NCBI GenBank assembly: GCA_937925845.1
Contig: CALAML010000037.1
Location: 1 to 49,881 of the forward strand
Direction of reading: 5' to 3'
Length of the DNA: 49,881 bases
Source of the DNA: an uncultured Acidimicrobiales bacterium
GTDB taxonomy: Bacteria; Actinomycetota; Acidimicrobiia; Acidimicrobiales; CALAML01
Position 1 is the stretch's first letter. Each line of letters opens with the position of its first letter. The translations under genes and the position numbers were made by a program. The notes beneath the pieces were generated by a model, which worked only from the letters and a program-made list of their open reading frames with translations, did not search any database and was not told the DNA's origin. Shown in pieces: positions 1 through 7,837 of this stretch.

Positions 1-195
1 TGGGACAACCGCTGTACCCAGCACTACGTGCTGCACGACTTCACCGGTGAGCGGGTGATCCAACGGGCCACGGTGACCGGCGACCATCCTGCCGGCGACC
101 CACCTCGTTGGAACCCCTACCGCCCCGATCGCTACAGCGCCATGACCCGCCACGACTATCAGCTGATGAAGTTCCTCAAGAACGGCACCGCCTAA
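1..195 (+). CDS. TauD/TfdA-family dioxygenase, C-terminal fragment
   Basis: The first 64 codons read in frame 1 to a TAA stop and start outside the window. They contain WDNR, then QHYVLHDF, then R-A-T-V-T-G-D. This is the usual C-terminal block of Fe(II)/2-oxoglutarate dioxygenases of the TauD/TfdA family: the distal iron-binding His lies after WDNR, and the Arg that binds the 2-oxoglutarate carboxylate lies about 13 residues later. These enzymes hydroxylate small organic acids, sulfonates or betaine-like substrates. The substrate cannot be told from the fragment. It is one of three TauD-type genes in the window; the others are near 20.4 and 23.8 kb. It converges on a lipoprotein esterase across a strong stem-loop. 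Confidence 0.8.
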   Translation, partial: WDNRCTQHYVLHDFTGERVIQRATVTGDHPAGDPPRWNPYRPDRYSAMTRHDYQLMKFLKNGTA

Positions 196-197
196 CT

Positions 198-238
198 AAC
201 CGGGTCTCTTCGGGGTCTGACCCCGGAGGGACCCGGTT
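198..238. terminator. Long stem-loop, likely bidirectional terminator
   Basis: Positions 198-215 pair with 221-238 in an uninterrupted 18-bp stem (two G-U wobbles) around the 5-nt loop TCTGA. It starts three bases after the TAA of the plus-strand dioxygenase and ends 11 bases from the stop of the minus-strand esterase, so it sits exactly between convergent genes. There is no clear T-run on either side. Termination is therefore inferred from stem strength and position. Confidence 0.7.
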
Positions 239-249
239 GGGCGGAGTGT

Positions 250-1485
250 CTAGCCGAAGAAGAGTTCCCAGATGAGGTCGCTAGCTGAGATTTCCTGGGT
301 GACGTAGCCGAGCGCTTCGATATCAAGTGCTCCGGGCCAAGTGTGGCTGCCACCCTCGACCATGTAGAAGTCGGTTGGCGCGTCGCAGTTTTGCCAGGAG
401 AAGTGAACGACTTCGGTACCGATGCGTTCTTCGACCGGATCGAAGTCGCAGTTGTTGTGCTCGGCCCACTCACGGGCGGTGGTGGGCGCGGCATCGAGAC
501 CTTGGCCGTTGCCGATAAAGGGCACCGTGTTGTCTTCGGTTCCGTGGAAGTAGACAAACGACCGAGGGCCGGCCTCGGTACACAACGCCCTGTCGTACCA
601 GGCCAGCGTGACCGGTCCAAACGCTTCGAAGGGGGTTTCGGCCCAACAGGCCAGGGCGCTGGCCATGCCGCCGCCGCTCGACATTCCTGCGGCAAAGAAC
701 CGGTCGGTGCAGTAGTTGGCGCGGACCTCGGCGACCAGTTCGCTGAGGAAGTCCAAGTCGAGGCCGTCGCCCGGAGCGCCGGCTCGCCATTGCACCGCAC
801 CGTCGCGGCTCTCGGCTTGTGGCATCACCAGGATGACGTTGTCGGCTTGGGCCTGATCAATGAAGTCGCCATACACATACTGCTCGAAGGCGTTGGAACC
901 CCGGCCGTGCATGTTGAACACCACCGAAGATGGCGTGCCTTCTTCGTAGCTGGCCGGAAGGGCCAGGTCATAAGACCGCACCGCACCGTCGCTGGTGGTC
1001 AGCTCCAGAGTCTGGCGGAGGTCGCTGATCGGTCCACCGGCGCCGCACTCCCCCGCCGCCACTTCCTCCGAAGCCCCGTTTGCGTCGCCGGTCTCTTCGA
1101 CATCGTCTTCTTCGCCACTGGCCTCTTCGGCAGCCTCCTCGGCGTCACCAGGATCGGCATCATCTGGGTTGGCATCGTCTGCGTTGACCTCGCCCCCAGC
1201 GTCGGTGGCCGCGCCGCTGGACTCGATGTCAGCCTCTGGCTCGGTTTCGGTCGGCGCGCCGTCGCTTTCTGCTGGGTCCGTTTCCGACTCAGAGACATTG
1301 CCCTCGGGGACATTGCCCTCAGAGACATTGCCGCTGGCTTCGTCATCGTCACTGATTGTGGCCGAGTCGTCGGGTTCGACACTCTGAGCGCCATCTCCGC
1401 TCCCATCGCTGTCGCCGCACGCTGCGACCAACAGGAAAAGAGACAAGACCGTGGCAATCAACAACGGGGAAGCGTTTGTTTTCAC
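250..1485 (-). CDS. Lipoprotein esterase, PHB-depolymerase/feruloyl-esterase (LpqC) type
   Basis: This is a predicted surface-anchored serine esterase. From the chosen GTG start the protein opens with a lysine, a hydrophobic stretch and a lipobox ending LVAAC, so it should be lipidated and exported. About 110 residues of Asp/Glu/Ser/Ala-rich linker follow, including three near-copies of a G-N-V-(S/P)-E unit, then an alpha/beta-hydrolase domain. The domain shows an oxyanion-type HGRGS, the nucleophile elbow GMSSGGG and a late GGSHTWPG that would hold the catalytic His. These are typical of the poly(3-hydroxybutyrate) depolymerase/feruloyl esterase family. An alternative GTG at 1515 adds ten residues; neither start has a strong ribosome site. 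The natural ester substrate is unknown. It is the last minus-strand gene downstream of the demethylation operon and may not be co-transcribed with it. Confidence 0.8.
   Translation of the reverse strand: MKTNASPLLIATVLSLFLLVAACGDSDGSGDGAQSVEPDDSATISDDDEASGNVSEGNVPEGNVSESETDPAESDGAPTETEPEADIESSGAATDAGGEVNADDANPDDADPGDAEEAAEEASGEEDDVEETGDANGASEEVAAGECGAGGPISDLRQTLELTTSDGAVRSYDLALPASYEEGTPSSVVFNMHGRGSNAFEQYVYGDFIDQAQADNVILVMPQAESRDGAVQWRAGAPGDGLDLDFLSELVAEVRANYCTDRFFAAGMSSGGGMASALACWAETPFEAFGPVTLAWYDRALCTEAGPRSFVYFHGTEDNTVPFIGNGQGLDAAPTTAREWAEHNNCDFDPVEERIGTEVVHFSWQNCDAPTDFYMVEGGSHTWPGALDIEALGYVTQEISASDLIWELFFG
1291..1332. repeat. 15-bp tandem repeat in the esterase linker
   Basis: Nearly three tandem copies of a 15-bp unit with core GACATTGCC (1291-1305, 1306-1320, 1321-1332). 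They encode the repeated G-N-V-(S/P)-E units in the acidic linker between the lipobox and the catalytic domain. In-frame expansion or contraction would change linker length without breaking the gene. Confidence 0.75.
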
Positions 1486-1590
1486 CCAGCAAGGATAGGT
1501 GGCCGATTTCGGCACCTGAGGTCAGCGCTGTAGCTTTTGGTCTGCATAGGGCCATTTCGCCCGGATCCGCGGCCATCCGAGGCGGGATCT

Positions 1591-2058
1591 CTAGGCCGTT
1601 CGCCTGCGGCTCATAACCTCTCGAACCCGCGCCATTTCGGCATCCAACTCGGCTTGGAGCCACCCACTCAACCGCGTTTCAAGAGCGCGGAACGGTCCTT
1701 TGAACTCGAACGAGTACGCGTGTGTGACTTCGGTCATGTCTTGGCTCGATCCGGGCTGGCATTCGAACGTGCCAGTGAAGTCGAACACCAGGCGAGCCGG
1801 CTGCTTCGGGGCACCGGTGATCACGAGTCGCTTCCAGCGTTCGAGGCTCATCAGTTGTTTGTCGGGCGCCGGCGGAAGGAACGACATCCGACCCAGGATG
1901 GTGGCCGAGCCCTTCCCGGCCTCGTCAATCTCATCGATCGACAGCACCTTGGTGATTTTGTGATCGGCCTCGCGGTAGCTCTCGAGGTCGAGGACAAACT
2001 CGAGAATTTCCTGCGGTGAGGCCTCTACTTCGACAGTGGACGTTGCGGTGAGGGCCAT
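1591..2058 (-). CDS. SRPBCC (START/polyketide-cyclase-like) family protein
   Basis: A 155-residue protein beginning MALTATSTVEVEASPQEILEFVLD, then an E-S-Y-R-E-A-D segment. This is the classic start of SRPBCC helix-grip proteins: a beta strand, then a helix with the 'dLesYreAD' pattern. The family binds hydrophobic ligands in a deep cavity and includes polyketide cyclases, coenzyme Q-binding proteins and lipid carriers. The C terminus is a long amphipathic helix that is Arg-rich at the end. It lies 62 bases downstream of the DadA-like oxidoreductase on the same strand, so it could be the distal gene of that operon. No catalytic residues can be assigned, and its role in the pathway is unknown. 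Confidence 0.75.
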   Translation of the reverse strand: MALTATSTVEVEASPQEILEFVLDLESYREADHKITKVLSIDEIDEAGKGSATILGRMSFLPPAPDKQLMSLERWKRLVITGAPKQPARLVFDFTGTFECQPGSSQDMTEVTHAYSFEFKGPFRALETRLSGWLQAELDAEMARVREVMSRRRTA

Positions 2059-2120
2059 GGATGGAACCTATCGCACTGAATTCGCAGCCAGCTCATAGAC
2101 GAGGCCAAGCCCGATCGACG

Positions 2121-3506
2121 TCAGCCCAGCACACTCATCGATGAGTCGGCGTGTACCACTCGGTTGCGGCTGAAGGTGGACAGGTCCATGGGGTGGCCGG
2201 TAAAGCGGCCGGTGATCTGGAGCGGGTCCCGGTCGTGGTCGCGGCCGCCCTCTACTGCTTCGATGAGCTCGGCCATCAGGTGGCCTGCGGCGGGGGCGTT
2301 CTTGTATTGGTTGCCACTCGTGCCTACAGCGACATAGAACCCATCGAGGCGGGTGCGGTCATAGATCGGAATCCAGTCGTCGGCCACGTCATAGAGGTCG
2401 ACGATGCCCATTCGGCGGTGGGGCATCCCCAGCGATGGGATCCGCTTGTTGAGCCGCAATACCTGGGCTTGCCACTGATCTTCGGTGATCGATGGGTTGT
2501 AGTCGTCGGGGTCGACGTAATCGTGGGGATCACAGGGGGCATCAAGCGAACCAATCAGAATGTTGTTTGACTGCTGGGGCCGGAAATACATGCCCTGGTC
2601 GTCATCCGCGGTCACGAAGCCCTTGGTCGAGAAGTCAACGTCGCTTGGGCCGGGCACCTGATGCACTTCGTGGCGCATGGGCTTGGTCTTGATGTTCATC
2701 TCGTCGTACACCCCTGCAATCTGATTGACCCGCTGGCTGTAGGGGCCACAGGCGTTGACCACCACCGGGGCCCGGACCACTTCGCCATCGGCGAGCTTCA
2801 CACCGGCGCAGCGACCGTCGATGGTTTCGATTCCTACCACTTCGGTGTGAAAGCGGAACCGGCTGCCTTTGGCCTCGGCCGCAACCTGGAGGTTGTGCGC
2901 TCCCAGTTGAGGGTCGTTGACGTATCCGGCATCGGGGCTGAAGAGGGCACCGATCATCTCCCGTTCGGCGTCAACCCAGAAGTCGTCGTTCTCGGGTCGC
3001 TTGGGCGGACCGTGGACCCCGAGGTCAAACACGGGCATTTTCTGACGCAGCTCCTCGGCACTCCACTCTTCATAGGGAACGGCGAGTTGGTCCCAGAGCG
3101 ATCGCACGCGGGTGGTGTGGTCGCCTTCAGCTTCGTTGCCCGTGAGCAGGATGGCGATCCCACACTGCACAAAGGAAATCAGCCCGCGCTCGTCGTTGGT
3201 TTCGAGGTAGTCGGCCCAGTTGGCCCAGTACTGCTTGCCCTCCCACGAGAGGCTGACCCCAGTTGGCGTGGAGTAGCTGAAGCGCACGATGGCGCTGGAG
3301 TTGGCGGTGGAGCCGAATCCGGCGGCTGGACCTTTGTCGATGTTGATCACCCGATGGCCCCGGCGGGCCAACTCGAAGGAGATGGCGTTGCCGATCACCC
3401 CGGCGCCGATAATGATGGCGTCGGCATGGCTGTCGGTTTGGCTATCGGCATGGCGGTCGCCGTAGTTACCCGGGTCGGGTGCGGCGGTTGGAGGTGTATT
3501 GCTCAT
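2121..3506 (-). CDS. FAD-dependent oxidoreductase, DadA/glycine-oxidase (DAO) family
   Basis: A 461-residue flavoprotein of the DAO superfamily (D-amino-acid dehydrogenase, sarcosine oxidase beta subunit, glycine oxidase). After about 27 polar residues it shows the dinucleotide-binding motif IIGAGVIGNAISFELARRG, followed by an acidic residue at the second strand. Near the C terminus V-G-T-S-G-N-Q-Y-K-N-A-P matches the family's second FAD-contacting segment. It should oxidise a C-N bond of an amino acid or secondary amine and pass electrons to a carrier. Its ATG overlaps the stop of the dimethylglycine-dehydrogenase-like gene in an ATGA arrangement, so the two are translationally coupled. That favours sarcosine or another N-methylated amino acid as substrate, but this is inference. 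No signal peptide is seen, so it is probably cytoplasmic. Confidence 0.88.
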   Translation of the reverse strand: MSNTPPTAAPDPGNYGDRHADSQTDSHADAIIIGAGVIGNAISFELARRGHRVINIDKGPAAGFGSTANSSAIVRFSYSTPTGVSLSWEGKQYWANWADYLETNDERGLISFVQCGIAILLTGNEAEGDHTTRVRSLWDQLAVPYEEWSAEELRQKMPVFDLGVHGPPKRPENDDFWVDAEREMIGALFSPDAGYVNDPQLGAHNLQVAAEAKGSRFRFHTEVVGIETIDGRCAGVKLADGEVVRAPVVVNACGPYSQRVNQIAGVYDEMNIKTKPMRHEVHQVPGPSDVDFSTKGFVTADDDQGMYFRPQQSNNILIGSLDAPCDPHDYVDPDDYNPSITEDQWQAQVLRLNKRIPSLGMPHRRMGIVDLYDVADDWIPIYDRTRLDGFYVAVGTSGNQYKNAPAAGHLMAELIEAVEGGRDHDRDPLQITGRFTGHPMDLSTFSRNRVVHADSSMSVLG

Positions 3507-6085
3507 GCCCGCAGCCTTTCTCCGGCTGGGTCGAATGGGGGCTCGGCCAGCACTCGGGCCGGGCGGCGCCGTCCGACGATTTCGATCTCAAAGCCTTGGC
3601 CGTCGCTGGCCGCCCGCTGGTCTCCCGCGCTTCTCCGGTCGCCCCGGTCGCCGTCTCCGAGATCGAGGGTGTCGACCGGCAGGTAGGCCAGCGCCAGCGA
3701 TTGTTGGCTGTGATGGGCATACCCACCGGAGGTGACCCATCCCACCACCTCGCCGTCGTGCCATACCGGCTCATCGCCGATGCAATCGGCCGGAGCATCG
3801 GGATCGACATCGACCGTCATCAGGCTGAGGCGGCGACTGGGACCCACAGCCGCAACTGCGGCCGCGGCGTCGCGGCCGATGAAGTCTTTGTCGAGCCGCA
3901 CGCTCCAACCCATCCCGGCTTCGAACGGATCGTAGATCGGTCGGTATTCGGTGGCCCAGGCGCCCCAGCCCTTGTCGAGTCGAAGCGAGTCGAGAGCCCG
4001 CATACCGAAGTGGCGCAGGCCGAAGGCTTCGCCCGCTTCAACGAGGGTGTCGAAGAGTTGTTGCTGGTAGCTGGCGGCACACCAGATCTCATAGCCAAGG
4101 TCGCCGGTGAATGAGATGCGGCCGAGCACCACGGGCACCGATCCCACATAGGTGTCGGCGATGTCGAGGAAGCTGAAGGAGTCGGTGGCCAGATCGAAGT
4201 CGACCAGTTGTGACAACAGCTCCCGAGACGTTGGACCGGCGATCGAAAGGCCGGTGAGTTCGTAGCCGCAGTTGCGGAAATGGACCGAGCCGTCGGTGGG
4301 AAGGTGGGCGTGGAACCAGCGCTCGTGGTAGCGCTGGGCCGGGCCCGAACCAAACACCAGAAACCGTTCGGCCCCCTCGGACGCTTGAACGGTCGACTCC
4401 CCCACCCCAGGGGCCAGCGCCGAGCGCCCATCGGCGGCCAGCGCAGCCACGGTGAAGTCGCCGATCAGCTTGCCTTGGTGGTTCAGCATCGGGCTGAGGG
4501 CCAACCGGCCCCGCCTTGGCACATGGTTGGCCAGTAGCCCTTCCAGCCAAGCCCTGGCTCCGGGGCCAGTGAACTCGTATTTGGCGTATCCGGTGGTTTC
4601 GATCAGCCCGACCGAGGAGCGCACCGCTGCTACTTCTTCGGCCACCGGATGGAAAGCGTTTGATCGTCGGAAGGTGACTTCTTCATTGGGCTCCTCACCG
4701 GGGCGCTGGAACCACAGCGGGTATTCGAGACCGTAGGCCACACCAAACACCGCGTTGTTGGCGGCCAAGCGATCGTGGACGGGAGACTTCAGGTGGCCTC
4801 GAGCGGCGGGAAGTTCTTCGTTGGGAAAGGTGATGCGGAACCGACGGCCGTAGTTCTCCCGCACCTTGGCGTTGGTGTAGCGCGGGGTGGCCCAATCGCC
4901 GAAGCGGGCGTTGTCCATACCCCAGACATCGAAGCCGGGGTCGCCTTCGGTCATCCAGTTGGCCATTGAAAGGCCCACACCGCCGCCCTGGCTAAGACCG
5001 GCCATTACCCCGCAGGCCAGCCAGTGTCCGGGCTGGCCTTTCACCGGTCCGATCAGCGGGTTGCCATCGGGGGCAAAGGTGAAGGGCCCGTTGATGGTTT
5101 GTTTGATGCCCACTTCGTTAAAGATGGGGAAGTGGGAGAAGCCGACATCAAGGTTTTCGGCGATGCGTTCGAGGTCGGGGGTAAGTAGCTGGGCTCCAAA
5201 ATCCCAGGGCGTGGTGGTCGGCTGCCAGGGCACACCGTTCGGTTCGTAGGTTCCCAGCAGCAGGCTTTCGCCTTCCTCGCGCATGTAGATTTCACCGCCG
5301 AGATCCATCACATGGAAGCCCGACAGCGCCGACGTCTTGCGCCACTCAGCCAGCTCGGCCACGGGCTCGGTCAGCAGGTACATGTGCTCCATGGCCAGCA
5401 CCGGAATCTCAAGGCCGACCATCCGCCCGACCTCGCGGGCCCAGAGCCCCCCGGCGTTTACAAAGTGCTCGCAGCGGATAGAGCCGCGGTCTTCGTCGGT
5501 AGCGGTGTTGTGCAGGTGGATGTCCCACCCACCGTCGGGGCCAGGTACTGGGGTGATGGCGTGGGCCCAAGTGTTTTTGTACACCTCGGCCCCAGCCATC
5601 TGGGCCGCCTTGGCGTAGGCGTGAGTGACGCCGGAAGGGTCGACGTGACCCTCGTGTTCGTCATAGAGGGCACCGACGAAATAGTCAGGTTCGAGGAAGG
5701 GCACCAGATCGTGGGCTTCTTCGGCCGAGAGCAGGTGCGACTCCATGTTGAGGTAGCGGGCTCGGGCGTTGGCCATCCGCAGGAAGTCCATCCGCTCTTC
5801 GGAGTCGGCAAGGACGATGCCACCGGTGAGATGAATGCCGCAGTCTTGGCCGGAGATTTGCTCGATCTCACGGTAGAGCTCCACGGTGTACTTCTGGAGC
5901 GCAGCCACGTTCGGGTCGCCGTTGAGGGTGTGCATGCCACCCGCGGAGTGCCAGGTGGAGCCGTGGGTGAGCTCGCGTCGCTCCACCAGCACCACGTCGG
6001 TCCAGCCGGCCCGGGTCAGATGGAACAGCACCGAGGCACCGACCACACCTCCACCGATCACCACCACTTGCGCCTGTGTTTTCAT
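3503..6085 (-). CDS. Dimethylglycine/sarcosine dehydrogenase-like protein: FAD oxidoreductase fused to GcvT domain
   Basis: An 860-residue two-part enzyme. Residues 1 to about 400 are a DAO-type FAD domain with VVVIGGGVVGAS at the start and G-S-T-W-H46-S-A-G-G. In mammalian dimethylglycine dehydrogenase the equivalent His carries covalently bound FAD. The block GHVDPSGVTHAYAKAAQ also matches that family. After a linker, the C-terminal half (about 430-850) is a GcvT/aminomethyltransferase-like fold, including GDLGYEIWC and a GWVTSGGYAHH segment. Family enzymes demethylate N-methyl amines and can pass formaldehyde to tetrahydrofolate as 5,10-methylene-THF. The reading frame stays open 115 codons upstream, but that part is a shadow of the methyltransferase gene. 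The ATG at 6085 gives a family-like N terminus directly before the FAD motif. It lies 46 bases downstream of the MttB-like gene and overlaps the next gene by four bases. Confidence 0.92.
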   Translation of the reverse strand: MKTQAQVVVIGGGVVGASVLFHLTRAGWTDVVLVERRELTHGSTWHSAGGMHTLNGDPNVAALQKYTVELYREIEQISGQDCGIHLTGGIVLADSEERMDFLRMANARARYLNMESHLLSAEEAHDLVPFLEPDYFVGALYDEHEGHVDPSGVTHAYAKAAQMAGAEVYKNTWAHAITPVPGPDGGWDIHLHNTATDEDRGSIRCEHFVNAGGLWAREVGRMVGLEIPVLAMEHMYLLTEPVAELAEWRKTSALSGFHVMDLGGEIYMREEGESLLLGTYEPNGVPWQPTTTPWDFGAQLLTPDLERIAENLDVGFSHFPIFNEVGIKQTINGPFTFAPDGNPLIGPVKGQPGHWLACGVMAGLSQGGGVGLSMANWMTEGDPGFDVWGMDNARFGDWATPRYTNAKVRENYGRRFRITFPNEELPAARGHLKSPVHDRLAANNAVFGVAYGLEYPLWFQRPGEEPNEEVTFRRSNAFHPVAEEVAAVRSSVGLIETTGYAKYEFTGPGARAWLEGLLANHVPRRGRLALSPMLNHQGKLIGDFTVAALAADGRSALAPGVGESTVQASEGAERFLVFGSGPAQRYHERWFHAHLPTDGSVHFRNCGYELTGLSIAGPTSRELLSQLVDFDLATDSFSFLDIADTYVGSVPVVLGRISFTGDLGYEIWCAASYQQQLFDTLVEAGEAFGLRHFGMRALDSLRLDKGWGAWATEYRPIYDPFEAGMGWSVRLDKDFIGRDAAAAVAAVGPSRRLSLMTVDVDPDAPADCIGDEPVWHDGEVVGWVTSGGYAHHSQQSLALAYLPVDTLDLGDGDRGDRRSAGDQRAASDGQGFEIEIVGRRRPARVLAEPPFDPAGERLRA

Positions 6086-6131
6086 TACCTCGCTCCCATT
6101 ACGTTCCGGGCCCCCGCTGCTTTCCGAGCGC

Positions 6132-7661
6132 CTAAAAGTCGGTCTCAACTCCACCCTCGGCCACCCGACGGTCGACAAAGTCCCGCAGTTCATCGCGGAT
6201 GGCGTCATCGATAGGAGGTGGTTCGTAGGCTTCCAAGAGCTCTCGGGCCACGTTTGTGGCTCGTTCCGCCGCTTCAGGGGCGCCGTCTTCGGTCCAGGTT
6301 TCCCAGTTCCGCCAGTCGGAAACCATCGGGTTGTAGAACGCGTCGGTGTAGCGATCCTGGGTGTGGGTCTCGCCAAAGAAGTGGCCGCCGGGTCCGACGT
6401 TGGCGATGGCATCGATGGCCAGCGCGGCATCGCTCACGTCGACGGGCTCAAGGTAGTTCGACACCATGTGCAACAGGTCGGCGTCGAGCACCATTTTCGT
6501 GAGTGAGGCGTGGAGACCACCTTCCATCCAGCCGGCGCCGTGCATCACGAAGTTGGCGCCACCGGTGATCGCGCCCCAGAGAGCCCACACGCTTTCGTAG
6601 CCGGCCTGGGCATCCACCGCATTTGAGGCGCTGACGTTCGAGGAGCGGTAGGGCACGTTGTAGCGGCGGGCCAGTTGGCCACCGATTTGGGCCGCCTTCG
6701 CGTATTCAGGGGTGCCGAAGGCCGGTGCCCCCGATCGCATGTCAACATTGGAGGTGAAACCGCCGTAGAGCACCGGAGCGCCGGGTTTCACCACCTGGGT
6801 AAACACGATGCCGGCCAGCGCCTCGGCGTTCTGTTGCACCAGGGCCCCAGCGAGGGTGATCGGGGCCATGGCCCCGGCCAGGGTGAAGGGGGTGATGATG
6901 ATGACCTGGCCGCGGGCCGACATCTGCAGGATGCCTTCGAGCATCGGGGTGTCGTACCGCAACGGGGAACTGGCGTTGATGATGCTGGTGAGGCTCGGTT
7001 CGCGATCGAACGTTTCGTGGTCGATGCCGCGGGAGATGCGGGCCATCTCCAGGCCGTCCAGGTTCCGCTCCCGGCCCAGGCTGTAGATGTGGAACGCCTT
7101 GTCGGTGAGGGTGTGGGCGTCGTAGGCCGCTTCGAGGTGACGAATCGATGCGTGGAGGTCGATCGGTTCGACCGGGAACCCGCCAAAAAGGTGCACCGAG
7201 TTGAGTTGGTGGCCGAGGCGGAGGAAGTCCTGGTAGCCGGCCCGATCGCCGACGCGTCGTTCGCCGTCGAGGTTGACGTAGTTGGGGGCGCTGGCCACCG
7301 AGGAGTAGGTGACCCAGTTGTCGCCGATGATGACGTCGCGCTCCGGAGACCGGCCGTGAAGGGTGAAGCTGCTTGGGACGGTGGCCAGGTGGTGGTTGAT
7401 GAGGTCAGCATCCATCCGAACCCGATGACCGTCGACGCGGGCTCCGGCCTCGGCCAACAACCGGATGGCGTCATCGTGAAGGAAGTCGATCCCGGTTTCG
7501 GCCAGCACTCGCAGCGACGCATCGTGTATCGCTTCAATGTGCTCGTCAGGGAGGACCTGAACGGGCGCAACATGGTGGCGCGGCTGAACAAACGCCGGTT
7601 GCGTTGGCACCGATGAGCGGACTCGCCGCTCCCCCCGTCGCCGACGGCGACTTTCAGTCAT
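6132..7661 (-). CDS. Trimethylamine methyltransferase (MttB) superfamily protein, non-pyrrolysine
   Basis: A 509-residue protein of the MttB/COG5598 superfamily. Archaeal members transfer a methyl group from trimethylamine to a corrinoid protein. Bacterial non-pyrrolysine members such as MtgB act on glycine betaine or other quaternary amines. Supporting blocks are LPDEHIEAIHDASLRVLAETG near the N terminus, S-P-E-R-D-V-I-I-G-D, P-F-T-L-A-G-A-M-A-P-I-T and G-A-I-T-G-G-A-N-F-V-M-H-G-A-G-W. No in-frame TAG interrupts the frame, so it is not a pyrrolysine enzyme. The first 20 residues are unusually Arg-rich, so the true start may lie slightly downstream. No corrinoid (MttC-type) or activating (RamA-type) gene is in the window. 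It is first in the operon with the dimethylglycine-dehydrogenase-like and DadA-like genes, which suggests removal of a first methyl group before oxidation of the rest. Confidence 0.88.
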   Translation of the reverse strand: MTESRRRRRGERRVRSSVPTQPAFVQPRHHVAPVQVLPDEHIEAIHDASLRVLAETGIDFLHDDAIRLLAEAGARVDGHRVRMDADLINHHLATVPSSFTLHGRSPERDVIIGDNWVTYSSVASAPNYVNLDGERRVGDRAGYQDFLRLGHQLNSVHLFGGFPVEPIDLHASIRHLEAAYDAHTLTDKAFHIYSLGRERNLDGLEMARISRGIDHETFDREPSLTSIINASSPLRYDTPMLEGILQMSARGQVIIITPFTLAGAMAPITLAGALVQQNAEALAGIVFTQVVKPGAPVLYGGFTSNVDMRSGAPAFGTPEYAKAAQIGGQLARRYNVPYRSSNVSASNAVDAQAGYESVWALWGAITGGANFVMHGAGWMEGGLHASLTKMVLDADLLHMVSNYLEPVDVSDAALAIDAIANVGPGGHFFGETHTQDRYTDAFYNPMVSDWRNWETWTEDGAPEAAERATNVARELLEAYEPPPIDDAIRDELRDFVDRRVAEGGVETDF

Positions 7662-7722
7662 CGCCGAAAACTAGTCGAATCATCAGCGGGCGAACCACTT
7701 TCACCCGCCCTCAACAACAAGG

Positions 7723-7765
7723 AAGTTGGGCGTGTTCGCGCCCTGACCCCAAACGACCCCAACTT
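7723..7765. promoter_or_regulatory. Divergent control region with inverted and helical-phase direct repeats
   Basis: The 176-base gap between the divergent methyltransferase operon and the alcohol dehydrogenase holds two repeat signals. AAGTTGGG (7723-7730) is the exact inverse of CCCAACTT (7758-7765). GACCCCAA occurs twice (7745-7752 and 7755-7762), exactly 10 bp apart, about one DNA turn. This layout is typical of regulator binding in a shared promoter region. No regulator gene lies beside it, and I cannot name a binding family. No clear -35/-10 pair was assigned. Confidence 0.35.
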
Positions 7766-7837
7766 TGCCTTTGGGACTGTGGTGGAGGTTACGCTGTGGC
7801 CGTTGTTGAAGTGGGCCAGAGCCGATGAGGAGTGCGG

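Noticed and set aside
343-1533. 396-codon open frame on the plus strand
   Set aside because: It is the antisense shadow of the lipoprotein esterase, whose signal peptide, lipobox and catalytic motifs are clear; high GC keeps the opposite frame open.
6132-7661. Pyrrolysine-containing methyltransferase
   Set aside because: The frame has no internal TAG, so a pyrrolysine codon is excluded.
7662-7837. Cobalamin riboswitch before the methyltransferase
   Set aside because: The leader is short and I see no B12-box-like sequence or suitable long fold.
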